Assembly (NCBI RefSeq): GCF_002237595.1
Contig: NZ_CP022529.1
Location: forward strand, 3,286,001 to 3,350,000
Length of the DNA stretch: 64,000 nucleotides
From: Labrenzia sp. VG12
Lineage (GTDB): Bacteria; Pseudomonadota; Alphaproteobacteria; Rhizobiales; Stappiaceae
Reading direction: 5' to 3'
Within the stretch, counting starts at the first letter, position 1. The number at the start of each line of letters is the position of its first letter. Below the pieces are notes generated by a model. That model had not been told where the DNA came from and did not search any database. It saw only the letters and a list, made by a program, of their open reading frames with translations. Positions 8,009 through 16,970 of this stretch are shown piece after piece. Both the position numbers and the translations under genes were made by a program.

Positions 8009-8950
8009 ATGAAAAAGACACTGATCGCAATGGCAGCTGCCGCCGTTGCCTTTACCGGCCTGACGGCTCCGGCATCCGCAGAGGGCGAGCGTTTCGTGCT
8101 TGTCAGCCATGCGCCGGACAGTGACAGCTGGTGGAACACCATCAAGAACGCGATTGCAGTTGCCGGCGACCAGATGGGCGTCGAGGTGGAATACCGCAAC
8201 CCGCCGACCGGTGACCTGGCCGACATGGCCCGCATCATCGAACAGGCTTCCGCGTCCAACCCGGACGGCATCATCGCAACCATCGCCGACTACGACGTCC
8301 TCTCCGGCCCGCTGTCCAACGCGGTTGCCAAGGGCATTCCGGTGATCACCATCAACTCCGGCACCCAGGACCAGTCCCGGGAACTCGGCGCGCTGATGCA
8401 TGTCGGCCAGCCGGAATATGACGCCGGCAAGGGGGCAGGCGAAAAGGCCAAGGCGGCCGGGGTCACCAGCTTCCTCTGTGTCAATCACTACATCACCAAC
8501 CCGGCCTCCGTTGAGCGCTGCCAGGGCTATGCAGATGCACTCGGCGTGGAACTCGGCGGCCAGATGATCGACAGCGGCCAGGACCCGGCCGAAATCAAGT
8601 CCAAGGTCATGGCCTACCTGCAGGGCAACCCGGACACCAACGGCGTCCTGACGCTTGGCCCGACCTCCGCGCACCCGACGCTGGCCGCGCTTGAGGAAAT
8701 GGGCAAGTCCGGTTCGATCCACTTCGGCACCTTCGACCTGTCCGGTGAAATCGCCGAAGGCATCAAGTCCGACGTGATTGCCTTTGCCATCGACCAGCAG
8801 CCTTACCTGCAAGGCTACCTGCCGGTGGTCATCCTGACGAACCTCTCCCGCTACGGCGTGGTTCCGGGCAACTCCATCAACTCCGGCCCGGGCTTCGTCA
8901 CCAAAGGCAACATTGCCCTCGTGGAGAAATACGCAGGCGAATACCGCTAA
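8009..8950 (+). CDS. Sugar ABC transporter periplasmic binding protein (probable inositol; RbsB/FrcB type)
   Basis: A 313-residue protein with a clear signal peptide (residues 1-24, likely cut after ASA). It has the periplasmic binding protein type 1 fold of the ribose/fructose/inositol group: FVLVSHAPDSDSWWNTIKNA at the start, PDGIIATIADYD in the middle, and IDQQPYLQGYLPVV near the end as in RbsB-like proteins. It captures a sugar or polyol in the periplasm and delivers it to the permease encoded next. Position after the iolR operator and before iolC-D-E-B makes myo-inositol the probable ligand. Homology alone would also allow fructose or ribose. GGGAGGA lies before the start. Confidence 0.85.
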   Translation: MKKTLIAMAAAAVAFTGLTAPASAEGERFVLVSHAPDSDSWWNTIKNAIAVAGDQMGVEVEYRNPPTGDLADMARIIEQASASNPDGIIATIADYDVLSGPLSNAVAKGIPVITINSGTQDQSRELGALMHVGQPEYDAGKGAGEKAKAAGVTSFLCVNHYITNPASVERCQGYADALGVELGGQMIDSGQDPAEIKSKVMAYLQGNPDTNGVLTLGPTSAHPTLAALEEMGKSGSIHFGTFDLSGEIAEGIKSDVIAFAIDQQPYLQGYLPVVILTNLSRYGVVPGNSINSGPGFVTKGNIALVEKYAGEYR

Positions 8951-8991
8951 GGGCTGTTTCTGCCCACATCCGACAGCCTTTGCGGCCAACT

Positions 8992-9015
8992 GGAGAGGCG
9001 GCTTGCTGCCTCTCC
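8992..9015 (+). other. Stem-loop between binding-protein and permease genes
   Basis: GGAGAGGC and GCCTCTCC form an 8-bp stem around an 8-base loop, without a following U-tract. It sits in the 190-bp gap after the binding-protein gene. It may protect the 3' end of a more abundant binding-protein transcript or attenuate read-through; this is inferred. Confidence 0.5.
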
Positions 9016-9140
9016 ACTTTGAAACGACCCGCGCTCCTTTGGGCAGATGCCCGCGGTCGAGCGCCCCTATCCGGAACACACCAAGCGGCCGGGCCGCAGC
9101 AGTCAAGGCGGCCGGCTGACCGGACCGCAGGAGGAACCTC

Positions 9141-10283
9141 ATGTCTGAGACACAGACGCCATCAGCGCCAGATCCGGCCGCGCCCGAAAAGGACGAACGT
9201 GTCCGCGAGATGTCGGCGCTCCGCAAGGCGTTGATCCGACCCGAACTCGGTGCCATCTGCGGCACCATCCTGGTCTTCATGTTCTTCGTCGCCATCGCCC
9301 GCGACAGCGGCATGTTCGCCCCCGAAGGCATCATCAACTGGGGCACCGTCGCCGCCCAGTTCGCCATCATCGCCGTCGGCGCCTGTCTTCTCATGATCGC
9401 CGGCGAGTTCGACCTCTCCGTCGGCTCCATGATCGGCTTTTCCGGCATCGTCATTGCCCTCATCTCCGTGCAATGGGGCTACCCCGTCTGGTTCGCCATC
9501 GTCGTCGCCTTCCTCCTGGCGCTCACCATCGGCGCCCTCAACGGTTACCTCGTCATCAAGACCGGCCTGCCCTCCTTCATCGTCACCCTCGCCTTTCTCT
9601 ACATCCTGCGCGGCCTGACCATCTTCACCGCCATCGCCACCACCCGCAAAACCATCATCGGCGGCGTCAAGGATGCGGCCGAGGGCGATCCCATCGCCTG
9701 GCTCTTCGGTGGCAAGGTCTTCAACGGCCTCTTTGTCTGGCTCGCCGATCTGGGCGTCGTCGGCAAGTTCGTGGCCGGGCCGAAGGCCGGTCAGCCCGTG
9801 GTCGAGGGCATCCCGATGCTCATGATCTGGGCCATCATCCTGATCATCTTCGGTCACTTCCTCCTCACCCGCACCCGCTTCGGCAACTGGATCTTCGCCT
9901 CCGGCGGTGATGCCCAGGCCGCCCGCTATGTCGGCGTTCCGGTCAACCGGGTGAAGGTTCTGATGTTCATGTTCTCCGCCTTCTGCGCCACCGTCTTTGC
10001 CACCTGCCAGGTGATGGAGTTCGGCTCGGCGGCGGCCGACCGCGGTCTTCTGAAGGAGTTCGAGGCGATCATCTCCGTGGTCATTGGCGGGGCGCTTCTG
10101 ACCGGAGGCTACGGCTCGGTCATCGGGGCCGCCCTCGGCGCTCTCGTCTTCGGCGTCGTCCAGCAGGGCCTGTTCTTTGCAGGCGTTGAAAGCTCTCTCT
10201 TCCGCGTTTTCCTCGGTGTGATCCTGCTGCTCGCCGTGATCCTCAACACTTACATTCGCCGCATGATCACGGGAGAACGCTAA
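9141..10283 (+). CDS. Sugar ABC transporter permease, RbsC/FrcC type (probable inositol)
   Basis: A 380-residue inner-membrane protein with about nine or ten hydrophobic segments. The conserved GEFDLSVGSMIGFSG and the later GGALLTGGYGSVIGAALGAL are signatures of the BPD_transp_2 permease family used for ribose, xylose, fructose and inositol. A polar 30-residue N-terminus rich in Pro and Glu precedes the first helix. AGGAGGA lies before ATG 9141. It overlaps or abuts nothing upstream, and the ATPase gene starts one base after its stop, so these two are co-translated. It forms the membrane channel with the neighbouring ATPase and binding protein. Confidence 0.88.
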   Translation: MSETQTPSAPDPAAPEKDERVREMSALRKALIRPELGAICGTILVFMFFVAIARDSGMFAPEGIINWGTVAAQFAIIAVGACLLMIAGEFDLSVGSMIGFSGIVIALISVQWGYPVWFAIVVAFLLALTIGALNGYLVIKTGLPSFIVTLAFLYILRGLTIFTAIATTRKTIIGGVKDAAEGDPIAWLFGGKVFNGLFVWLADLGVVGKFVAGPKAGQPVVEGIPMLMIWAIILIIFGHFLLTRTRFGNWIFASGGDAQAARYVGVPVNRVKVLMFMFSAFCATVFATCQVMEFGSAAADRGLLKEFEAIISVVIGGALLTGGYGSVIGAALGALVFGVVQQGLFFAGVESSLFRVFLGVILLLAVILNTYIRRMITGER

Positions 10284-10284
10284 G

Positions 10285-11064
10285 ATGTCCGATGCATTGA
10301 TCGAACTCGTCGATATCGAAAAGCACTTCGGCCCGGTGATTGCGCTCAACGGCGTCACCGTGTCCGTCAAGCCGGGGGAATGCCACTGCCTTCTGGGCGA
10401 CAACGGCGCCGGCAAGTCCACCTTCATCAAGACCATGTCCGGCGTTCACAAGCCGACGAAAGGCAAGATCCTGATCGAGGGCAAGGAGGTCAACTTCTCC
10501 AGCCCGCGCGATGCCATGAATGCCGGCATTGCCACCGTCTATCAGGATCTGGCCATGATCCCGCTGATGTCGGTGACGCGGAATTTCTGGATGGGGCGCG
10601 AGCCGCAGAAGAGCATCGGCCCGTTCAAGTTCTTCGACTTTGCCAAAGCAAACGAGGTCACCATGAGCGAGATGGCCAGGATGGGCATTCATCTGCGCTC
10701 GCCCGACCAGGCGGTCGGCACGCTGTCGGGCGGCGAGCGCCAGACGGTGGCCATCTCCCGGGCGGTCTATTTCGGGGCCAAGGTGCTGATCCTCGATGAG
10801 CCGACTTCTGCCCTTGGTGTCCGCCAGACCTCCAACGTCCTGGCGACCGTCGACAAGGTGCGCAAGAAGGGCATCGGCGTGGTCTTCATCACCCACAATG
10901 TCCGCCATGCCATGGCTGTCGGCGACCGCTTCACCGTGCTAAACCGCGGCAAGACCCTCGGCACCGCCACCCGCGGCGAGATCAAGGCCGAGGAACTTCA
11001 GGACCTCATGGCCGGCGGACAGGAACTCGCAGAACTCGAAGGTTCCCTCGGCGGGACAATCTGA
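10285..11064 (+). CDS. Sugar ABC transporter ATP-binding protein, single-domain FrcA type (probable inositol)
   Basis: A 259-residue ATPase. Walker A is GDNGAGKS at 38-45, the signature LSGGE at 147-151, and Walker B LILDE ends at Asp171-Glu172 with the D-loop SALG after it. Unlike RbsA, which has two fused nucleotide-binding domains, this protein has one, as in rhizobial FrcA, so it should act as a homodimer on the cytoplasmic face. It starts one base after the permease stop. It energises uptake of the presumed inositol substrate, and the kinase/aldolase gene iolC follows 31 bp later. Confidence 0.88.
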   Translation: MSDALIELVDIEKHFGPVIALNGVTVSVKPGECHCLLGDNGAGKSTFIKTMSGVHKPTKGKILIEGKEVNFSSPRDAMNAGIATVYQDLAMIPLMSVTRNFWMGREPQKSIGPFKFFDFAKANEVTMSEMARMGIHLRSPDQAVGTLSGGERQTVAISRAVYFGAKVLILDEPTSALGVRQTSNVLATVDKVRKKGIGVVFITHNVRHAMAVGDRFTVLNRGKTLGTATRGEIKAEELQDLMAGGQELAELEGSLGGTI

Positions 11065-11095
11065 CGGGAAAGATCCAAACGGACGGAATGTGCAC

Positions 11096-13042
11096 GTGAC
11101 CAAACTCGATGTCATCACCATCGGCCGCTCGTCGGTCGACCTCTATGGCGCGCAGGTGGGCGGCCGCCTGGAGGACATGGCCAGCTTCAACAAGTATATC
11201 GGCGGCTCCCCCACCAACATGGCCACCGGCACGGCGCGTCTTGGCCTGAAGTCCGGCCTGATCACCCGTGTCGGCGACGAACATATGGGCCGCTTCATCC
11301 GTGAGGAACTGGAACGGCACGGGGTCGATACCAAAGGCGTCGTCACGGACAAGGAGCGGCTGACGGCGCTGGTGCTTCTCGGCATTCGCGACCAGGAACA
11401 GTTCCCGCTGATTTTCTACCGCGAGAACTGCGCCGACATGGCGCTTTGTGAAGACGACATCGACCCGGCCTTCATCGCCTCGGCCAAGGCGGTGGTGGCC
11501 ACGGGAACCCATCTCAGCCATCCACAAACGGAAGCCGCCGTTCTGAAGGCGCTCCGGCTCGCCCGCGGCAATGGCAGCAAGACGGCGCTCGACATCGATT
11601 ACCGGCCCAATCTCTGGGGCCTGTCGGGCCACGGCGACGGTGAGAACCGCTTTATCGCCTCCGACAAGGTCACGGCGAAATTACAATCGACGCTGCATCT
11701 CTTCGACCTGATCGTCGGCACGGAAGAAGAGTTCCATATCGCCGGTGGAACCACCGACACGATCGAGGCGCTCCGGAACGTGCGCAAGGTGTCTGGCGCT
11801 ACCCTCGTCTGCAAACGCGGACCGATGGGGGCCACCGCTTTTGAAGGCGCCATTCCGGACAGTCTCGACGACGGTGTCTCCGGCCCGGGTTTTCCGATTG
11901 ACGTGTTCAACGTGCTTGGCGCTGGCGACGGCTTCATGTCCGGTCTGCTGAAGGGCTGGATCACAGGCGAGGACTGGGTCAAGTCCCTCACCTATGCCAA
12001 TGCCTGTGGCGCCTTTGCGGTCTCCCGCCATGGCTGCACCCCCGCCTATCCGAGCTGGGAGGAACTGCAATTTTTCCTGAAGCGCGGCGTCAGGGACAAG
12101 GCCCTCCGCAAGGATCCGGACCTGGAGCAGATCCACTGGTCGACCAACCGCCGGTTCACCCATGGCGGCGACTGGTCGACCATGCGGGTCTTCGCCTTCG
12201 ATCATCGCATCCAGCTGGAGCAGATGGCGGACGAGGCCGGCGCGGCCCACGACCGGATCGGCTCGTTCAAGGCACTGTGTCTTGATGCGGCAAAGAACGT
12301 CGCCGGCGGCCAGCCCGGCTATGGCATCCTCTGCGACAGCCGCCTCGGCCGAGAGGCCCTTTATCAGGCCGCCGGAACGGGTCTTTGGATCGGTCATCCG
12401 GTGGAGTGGCCAGCCTCCCGGCCACTGACGCTTGAACCGGAAATCGGACCCGATTTCGGCGGCCTGGCCGAATGGCCTGCGGAGCATGTGGTCAAGGTGC
12501 TCTGCTTCTATCATCCGGAAGACACGGACACCATGAAGGCGCAACAGGAAGACGTGCTCAAGCGCCTCTTCGCGGCCTGCCGGCGCAACCGCCTGGAAAT
12601 GCTTCTGGAGGTCATTCCCTCCAAGGTGGGCCCCGTCAACGACGACACCACGGCCGACGTCATCCGGCGGATCTACGAGATCGGCATCTATCCGGACTGG
12701 TGGAAACTGGAACCCATGACGTCCAAAACCGCCTGGGCCAGGGCCTGCGCCGCCATCACCGAGAATGATCCCTATACGCGCGGAATTGTCGTTCTGGGTC
12801 TGGACGCCCCGGAAGACCAGCTGGCCGCAAGTTTTGCCGAAGCCGCTCAGTTCAGTCTGGTCAAGGGCTTCGCCGTTGGACGCACGATCTTCGCCGATGC
12901 GGCCCGAAAGTGGCTGGCCGGTGACCTTTCCGATGAAGACGCTGTTGCCGACATGAGCACCCGATTTGAACGCCTCTGCAGCCTCTGGGACGAGGCCCGC
13001 GCACAGGCCCGTTTCAACGACACCCAAGGAACCCCTGCATGA
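11096..13042 (+). CDS. iolC: Bifunctional 5-dehydro-2-deoxygluconokinase / DUF2090 (aldolase-like) protein
   Basis: About 648 residues, twice the length of a plain IolC. The N-terminal half (to about 330) is a PfkB-type sugar kinase, with GGSPTNMATGTARLG for substrate binding and NVLGAGDGFMSG for the catalytic Asp/anion hole. The C-terminal half is a DUF2090 domain (MRVFAFDHRIQLEQMADEAG onward), regarded as an IolJ-like class I aldolase. Together they phosphorylate 2-deoxy-5-keto-gluconate and then cleave the phosphate ester to dihydroxyacetone phosphate and malonate semialdehyde. This fusion is common in rhizobia. GTG 11096 is preferred for its spacing from GGACGGA; GTG 11090 is the alternative. 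Its 3' end overlaps iolD by ATGA. Confidence 0.9.
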   Translation: MTKLDVITIGRSSVDLYGAQVGGRLEDMASFNKYIGGSPTNMATGTARLGLKSGLITRVGDEHMGRFIREELERHGVDTKGVVTDKERLTALVLLGIRDQEQFPLIFYRENCADMALCEDDIDPAFIASAKAVVATGTHLSHPQTEAAVLKALRLARGNGSKTALDIDYRPNLWGLSGHGDGENRFIASDKVTAKLQSTLHLFDLIVGTEEEFHIAGGTTDTIEALRNVRKVSGATLVCKRGPMGATAFEGAIPDSLDDGVSGPGFPIDVFNVLGAGDGFMSGLLKGWITGEDWVKSLTYANACGAFAVSRHGCTPAYPSWEELQFFLKRGVRDKALRKDPDLEQIHWSTNRRFTHGGDWSTMRVFAFDHRIQLEQMADEAGAAHDRIGSFKALCLDAAKNVAGGQPGYGILCDSRLGREALYQAAGTGLWIGHPVEWPASRPLTLEPEIGPDFGGLAEWPAEHVVKVLCFYHPEDTDTMKAQQEDVLKRLFAACRRNRLEMLLEVIPSKVGPVNDDTTADVIRRIYEIGIYPDWWKLEPMTSKTAWARACAAITENDPYTRGIVVLGLDAPEDQLAASFAEAAQFSLVKGFAVGRTIFADAARKWLAGDLSDEDAVADMSTRFERLCSLWDEARAQARFNDTQGTPA

Positions 13043-14880
13043 GCACCCTTCGACTGACCGCGGCCCAGGCGATGGTCCGCTACCTGTCGGCGCAAATGAC
13101 CGAAGACGGCGAGCGCTTCATTGACGGGATCTGGGCGATCTTCGGCCACGGCAATGTGGCCGGGCTGGGCGAGGCGCTGGAGCAGGCCGGCAACGCCCTG
13201 CCGACCTGGCGCGGCCAGAATGAACAGACCATGGCCCACACGGCCATTGCCTATGCCAAGGCGAAGAAACGCACGCGTGCCATGGCGGTGACTTCCTCCA
13301 TCGGGCCGGGCGCCACCAACATGGTCACGGCTGCGGCGCTTGCCCATGTGAACCGCCTGCCGCTGCTGCTGATCCCGGGCGATGTCTTCGCAAACCGCGC
13401 GCCCGACCCGGTCCTGCAGCAGGTCGAGGATTTCGACGACGGCACGGTCTCGGCCAATGACTGCTTCCGGCCGGTCTCGCGCTATTTCGACAGGATCAGC
13501 CGACCGGAACACTTGCTCACCGCGCTGCCCCGTGCCTTCCGCGTGATGACCGATCCGGCGCAGTGCGGCCCGGTGACCCTGTCCTTCTGCCAGGACACCC
13601 AGGCCGAGGCGTTCGATTATCCGGCAAGTTTCTTCGAACCGAAGGTGTGGCGTATCCGCCGGCCCGAGCCTGACAGACGCGACATTGCCGATGTCGCTGC
13701 CCTGATCAAGGAGGCAAAGCGGCCCGTCCTCGTCTGCGGTGGAGGTGTTGTCTATTCCCGGGCCGAAGAGACCTTGGGCGCTTTCGCTTCCACCCACGGC
13801 ATTCCGGTGATCGAGACCCAGGCCGGCAAGTCAGCCCTCGCCCAGGCGCATCCGATGAACTTTGGGGCTGCCGGTGTCGATGGTGCTGCGAGCGCCAACG
13901 CGCTTGCCGAAGCCGCCGATCTCGTGATTGGCGTCGGCACCCGTTTCCAGGACTTCACCACCGGGTCCTGGGCGCTGTTCAAGGAGCCGGGCCGCAAGCT
14001 CGTCTCCCTCAACGTGCAGGGCTATGACGCCGACAAACACGGTGCAGTCGGTGTAGTCGGCGACGCCAAAGTGTCGCTGGAAAACCTGTCGGCTGTTCTC
14101 GGCGATTACCAGTCCGGCGCGTTCGATCCTGAAGCCCGCCTCGACTGGCTGGCAAGGGTCGACGCCCATTGCAGCGCCCGCACGGATGTGCCGGAGGGGT
14201 ATCTGCCTCTCGATGCGGAGGTGATTGGAGCCGTCCAGCGGACCTCGACCGACAAGACCATCGCCATGTGTGCGGCAGGCACCATGCCCGGCGCGCTGAA
14301 GCTTCTGTGGCAGGCGCCGCAGGGCGGCTATCACATGGAATACGGCTTTTCCTGCATGGGATACGAGATTGCCGGCGCCATGGGTGTGAAGCTCGCGCAG
14401 CCGGAGCGGGATGTGGTCTGCTTTGTCGGCGACGGCTCCTACATGATGGCCAATTCGGAACTTGCCACCGCCGTCATGCGGCAGGTGCCGTTCACGGTGG
14501 TCCTGACCGACAACCGCGGCTTTGGCTGCATCAACCGGCTGCAGATGGGCACCGGCGGGGAGCAGTTCAACAATCTCTACAAGAACTGCAATGTCGAGGC
14601 CCAGCCGGAGATCGACTTCGTTGCCCATGCCGCCGCCATGGGCGCTCATGCGGTCAAGGCAAGGGACATTGCCGACCTGGAAGCGCAGATCCTGGCCTCA
14701 AGGGAGCGTGCGATCCCAACGGTGATCGTGATCGACACGGACCCGATGCACGGGCCCGGCGAAGCCGGTGGCGGCCACTGGTGGGACGTGGCTGTTCCGG
14801 AAGTCTCCGAAAGACCGCAGGTCCGGGCGGCGCGCGAAGGCTATGTCGCAGCGCTGAAGGATCAGAGCCTTGTGGAGTGA
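13039..14880 (+). CDS. iolD: 3D-(3,5/4)-trihydroxycyclohexane-1,2-dione hydrolase
   Basis: A 613-residue thiamine-diphosphate enzyme that opens the ring of the diketo-inositol intermediate to 5-deoxy-glucuronate. The N-terminal Pyr domain includes WRGQNEQTMAHTA, holding the catalytic Glu for the cofactor, and SSIGPGATNMVTAAALAHVN. A central dehydratase-type domain follows. The C-terminal PP domain carries FVGDGSYMMANSE and then LTDNRGFG, the GDG...N motif that binds Mg-ThDP. The length matches the family. Its start overlaps the iolC stop by four bases. A 375-bp gap full of repeats separates it from iolE. Confidence 0.93.
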   Translation: MSTLRLTAAQAMVRYLSAQMTEDGERFIDGIWAIFGHGNVAGLGEALEQAGNALPTWRGQNEQTMAHTAIAYAKAKKRTRAMAVTSSIGPGATNMVTAAALAHVNRLPLLLIPGDVFANRAPDPVLQQVEDFDDGTVSANDCFRPVSRYFDRISRPEHLLTALPRAFRVMTDPAQCGPVTLSFCQDTQAEAFDYPASFFEPKVWRIRRPEPDRRDIADVAALIKEAKRPVLVCGGGVVYSRAEETLGAFASTHGIPVIETQAGKSALAQAHPMNFGAAGVDGAASANALAEAADLVIGVGTRFQDFTTGSWALFKEPGRKLVSLNVQGYDADKHGAVGVVGDAKVSLENLSAVLGDYQSGAFDPEARLDWLARVDAHCSARTDVPEGYLPLDAEVIGAVQRTSTDKTIAMCAAGTMPGALKLLWQAPQGGYHMEYGFSCMGYEIAGAMGVKLAQPERDVVCFVGDGSYMMANSELATAVMRQVPFTVVLTDNRGFGCINRLQMGTGGEQFNNLYKNCNVEAQPEIDFVAHAAAMGAHAVKARDIADLEAQILASRERAIPTVIVIDTDPMHGPGEAGGGHWWDVAVPEVSERPQVRAAREGYVAALKDQSLVE

Positions 14881-14913
14881 AGGGAGCAAAACAAGAAGCC
14901 TCCACTCCACACC

Positions 14914-15046
14914 TCGTCATCCCATGGCTTGACCATGGGCCTGCCCTCGACTGGATCGGGGGATCCATGCCGTTCACGAACCCAACACTTCCATGCCTTT
15001 GGCACGGAAACGGCGTGGATTGCAGGGTCAAGCCCTGCAATGACGA
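14914..15046. repeat. Intergenic palindromic repeat family B, copy 2
   Basis: It begins TCGTCATCCCATGGCTTGAC and CATGGG, a hairpin, and ends TGCAGGGTCAAGCCCTGCA then ATGACGA. TCGTCAT and ATGACGA are terminal inverted repeats. It resembles 5770-5880 in architecture. Confidence 0.7.
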
Positions 15047-15093
15047 ACTCGAAGTGAAGAACCGGCGCATTTCATGCGCTTCAACAAACTCTA

Positions 15094-15202
15094 ACCTCAT
15101 CCTGAGGAGGACACTCAGGTCCGTCTCGAAGGATGGGCGGCGAATTCCTAGCAAGCGGCCCATCCTTCGAGACAGCGCTGAAGCGCTTCCTCAGGATGAG
15201 GT
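15094..15202. repeat. Intergenic palindromic repeat family A, complete copy
   Basis: It runs from ACCTCATCCTGAGGA to TCCTCAGGATGAGGT, perfect 15-bp inverted ends. Inside, TCTCGAAGGATGGG faces CCCATCCTTCGAGA, a second nested inverted repeat. The whole element could fold into a long hairpin in the iolD-iolE mRNA. Confidence 0.8.
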
Positions 15203-15255
15203 CGGAGAAAAATGGCATCAACAACAGTCCCGTATTCGCGGACCAGGACACCAAC

Positions 15256-16152
15256 ATGATCCTTTACGGCACCAACCCGATTGCCTGGGCCAATGACGAC
15301 GACCAGAGCCTTGGCGCACATATTCCGACGCAGCAGATCCTGGCGGAAGCCGCAGAGATCGGCTTTGACGGCATCGAGAATGGCCACCGCTGGCCGGACG
15401 AACCGGAGGCCCTGAAACAGCTGCTCGGCAGCCACGGTCTCAAGTTCATCTCCGGCTGGTACTCGCTCAACCTGCTGGCACAGTCCGTCGAGGACGAGAA
15501 AAAGGCAATCCAGCCGCATCTCGACAAGCTGAAACACAATGGCTGCAAGGTCTGCATTGCCTGCGAGACCTCCAACACCATTCAGGGGTCTGATGTTGAC
15601 ATCAACACCAGCCCGGTCCTGTCGGCGGAAGAGATGACCGCCTTTGGGGCAAAGGTGGAAGAGCTGGCCGCCTTCTGTGCAGAGCAAGGCATCGATCTTG
15701 TCTACCATCACCACATGGGCACGGTTGTTGAGACGCTGGAAGAGATCGACGCCTTCATGTCGGCAACAGGACCAGCCACGAAGCTGCTCTTCGATGCCGG
15801 TCATTGCTACTTCGGCGCCAGGGGCGCCGACCCGGCCCCGGTCCTGAAGAAATACGCCGACCGGATGAAACACTTCCATGCCAAGAACGTACGCCCCGCA
15901 GTCATGAAGGACATCCGCGACAACGGGAAATCCTTCATGGACGGCGTACGCGCCGGGGTCTTCACGGTGCCGGGAGATGAGGACGGCGGCATTGACTTCA
16001 GGCCGCTCATCCAGATCCTGAAGGACAATGGCTATCAGGGCTGGATCGTGATCGAGGCGGAACAGGACCCGGAGGTCCGCGAACCGTTCCAGTATCAGAG
16101 CCTGGGTCTCAGAACTCTGAAGGACATTGCAAAAGAGGTGGACCTTAAATGA
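15256..16152 (+). CDS. iolE: 2-keto-myo-inositol (inosose) dehydratase
   Basis: A 298-residue TIM-barrel protein of the xylose-isomerase-like family. It removes water from scyllo-inosose in the second catabolic step. ILYGTNPIAWANDDDQSLGA is the IolE N-terminus. LVYHHHMGTVVE, FDAGHCYFGG-like FDAGHCYFGA, FHAKNVR and WIVIEAEQDP contribute the metal and active-site residues. ATG 15256, with AGGACA upstream, is chosen because the 41 residues further upstream are translated repeat DNA. It overlaps iolB by ATGA. Repeat elements before it may separate its expression from iolD. Confidence 0.92.
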   Translation: MILYGTNPIAWANDDDQSLGAHIPTQQILAEAAEIGFDGIENGHRWPDEPEALKQLLGSHGLKFISGWYSLNLLAQSVEDEKKAIQPHLDKLKHNGCKVCIACETSNTIQGSDVDINTSPVLSAEEMTAFGAKVEELAAFCAEQGIDLVYHHHMGTVVETLEEIDAFMSATGPATKLLFDAGHCYFGARGADPAPVLKKYADRMKHFHAKNVRPAVMKDIRDNGKSFMDGVRAGVFTVPGDEDGGIDFRPLIQILKDNGYQGWIVIEAEQDPEVREPFQYQSLGLRTLKDIAKEVDLK

Positions 16153-16970
16153 GCGAGCTGCTCCGCAAACCCGATGGCACCAGCGGCAAGGTGCATGACA
16201 TCACCGTCGACACCGCCAGGGGACCGAAGGCGCCGGACTGGGGCTACGTTGGCTTCGGCCTCTACCGCTTGAAAGCGGGCGAGACGGTCGCCGAGCAGAC
16301 CGGCGACCGCGAGGTGATCCTGGTCATGGTCGAGGGCAAGGCCGGCATCTCCGCCGGCGGCGAGGACTTCGGCACCCAGGGCGAGCGCATGAGTGTCTTC
16401 GAACAGCTTCCGCCCCACAGTGTCTATGTGCCGAACGGCACGGACTGGTCGGCGGCGGCCGTGACCGACTGCACGATCGGTGTCTGCACGGCCCCGGGCA
16501 AGGGCGGCCACAAGGCACGGGTCCTGCCGACACCGGAAAAGGTCACGCGCGGCAAGGGCGCCAACACGCGCTACATCTTCCCGATCGCCATGGAAGAATC
16601 TGACGTTGCCGACAGTCTTCTGGTGACCGAAGTGTTCACACCGCAGGGCAACTGGTCGTCCTATCCGCCGCACCGGCATGACGAGGACAACTTCCCCGAC
16701 ATGACCTATCTGGAAGAGACCTATTACCACCGCCTGAACCCGGACCAGGGCTATGGCCACCAGCGGGTCTTCACCGAAGACGGCAGCCTGGACGAGACCA
16801 TCTCCATGAACAGCCATGACGTGGTGCTGGTCCCCAGGGGCCACCATCCCTGCGGCGCGCCCTATGGCTACGAGATGTATTATCTCAACGTCATGGCCGG
16901 CCCAATGCGCAAGTGGCGCTTCCAGAACCATCCGGACCACGACTGGATCGCTCAAAGGGATGCCGGGTAA
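16149..16970 (+). CDS. iolB: 5-deoxy-glucuronate isomerase
   Basis: A 273-residue bicupin enzyme that isomerises 5-deoxy-D-glucuronate to 2-deoxy-5-keto-gluconate, the substrate of IolC. The second cupin has the metal-binding YPPHRHDEDNFPDMTYLEE, and the end reads GYEMYYLNVMAGP as is usual for IolB. The length is typical. It overlaps iolE by four bases and is the last gene of the inositol group. No iolA (methylmalonate/malonate semialdehyde dehydrogenase) follows, so that step must be encoded elsewhere. Confidence 0.93.
   Translation: MSELLRKPDGTSGKVHDITVDTARGPKAPDWGYVGFGLYRLKAGETVAEQTGDREVILVMVEGKAGISAGGEDFGTQGERMSVFEQLPPHSVYVPNGTDWSAAAVTDCTIGVCTAPGKGGHKARVLPTPEKVTRGKGANTRYIFPIAMEESDVADSLLVTEVFTPQGNWSSYPPHRHDEDNFPDMTYLEETYYHRLNPDQGYGHQRVFTEDGSLDETISMNSHDVVLVPRGHHPCGAPYGYEMYYLNVMAGPMRKWRFQNHPDHDWIAQRDAG

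Larger units (their letters stand above)
14881..15255. other. Gap iolD-iolE: two palindromic repeats, no gene seen
   Basis: The spacer holds one complete copy each of families B and A, end to end. Short open frames across it are interrupted palindrome DNA. They are not supported as genes. Confidence 0.7.

Noticed and set aside
8009..11064. Calling the importer a fructose transporter (FrcBCA)
   Set aside because: The proteins resemble that group, but position between IolR operators and iol genes favours inositol. Only the generic family is stated.
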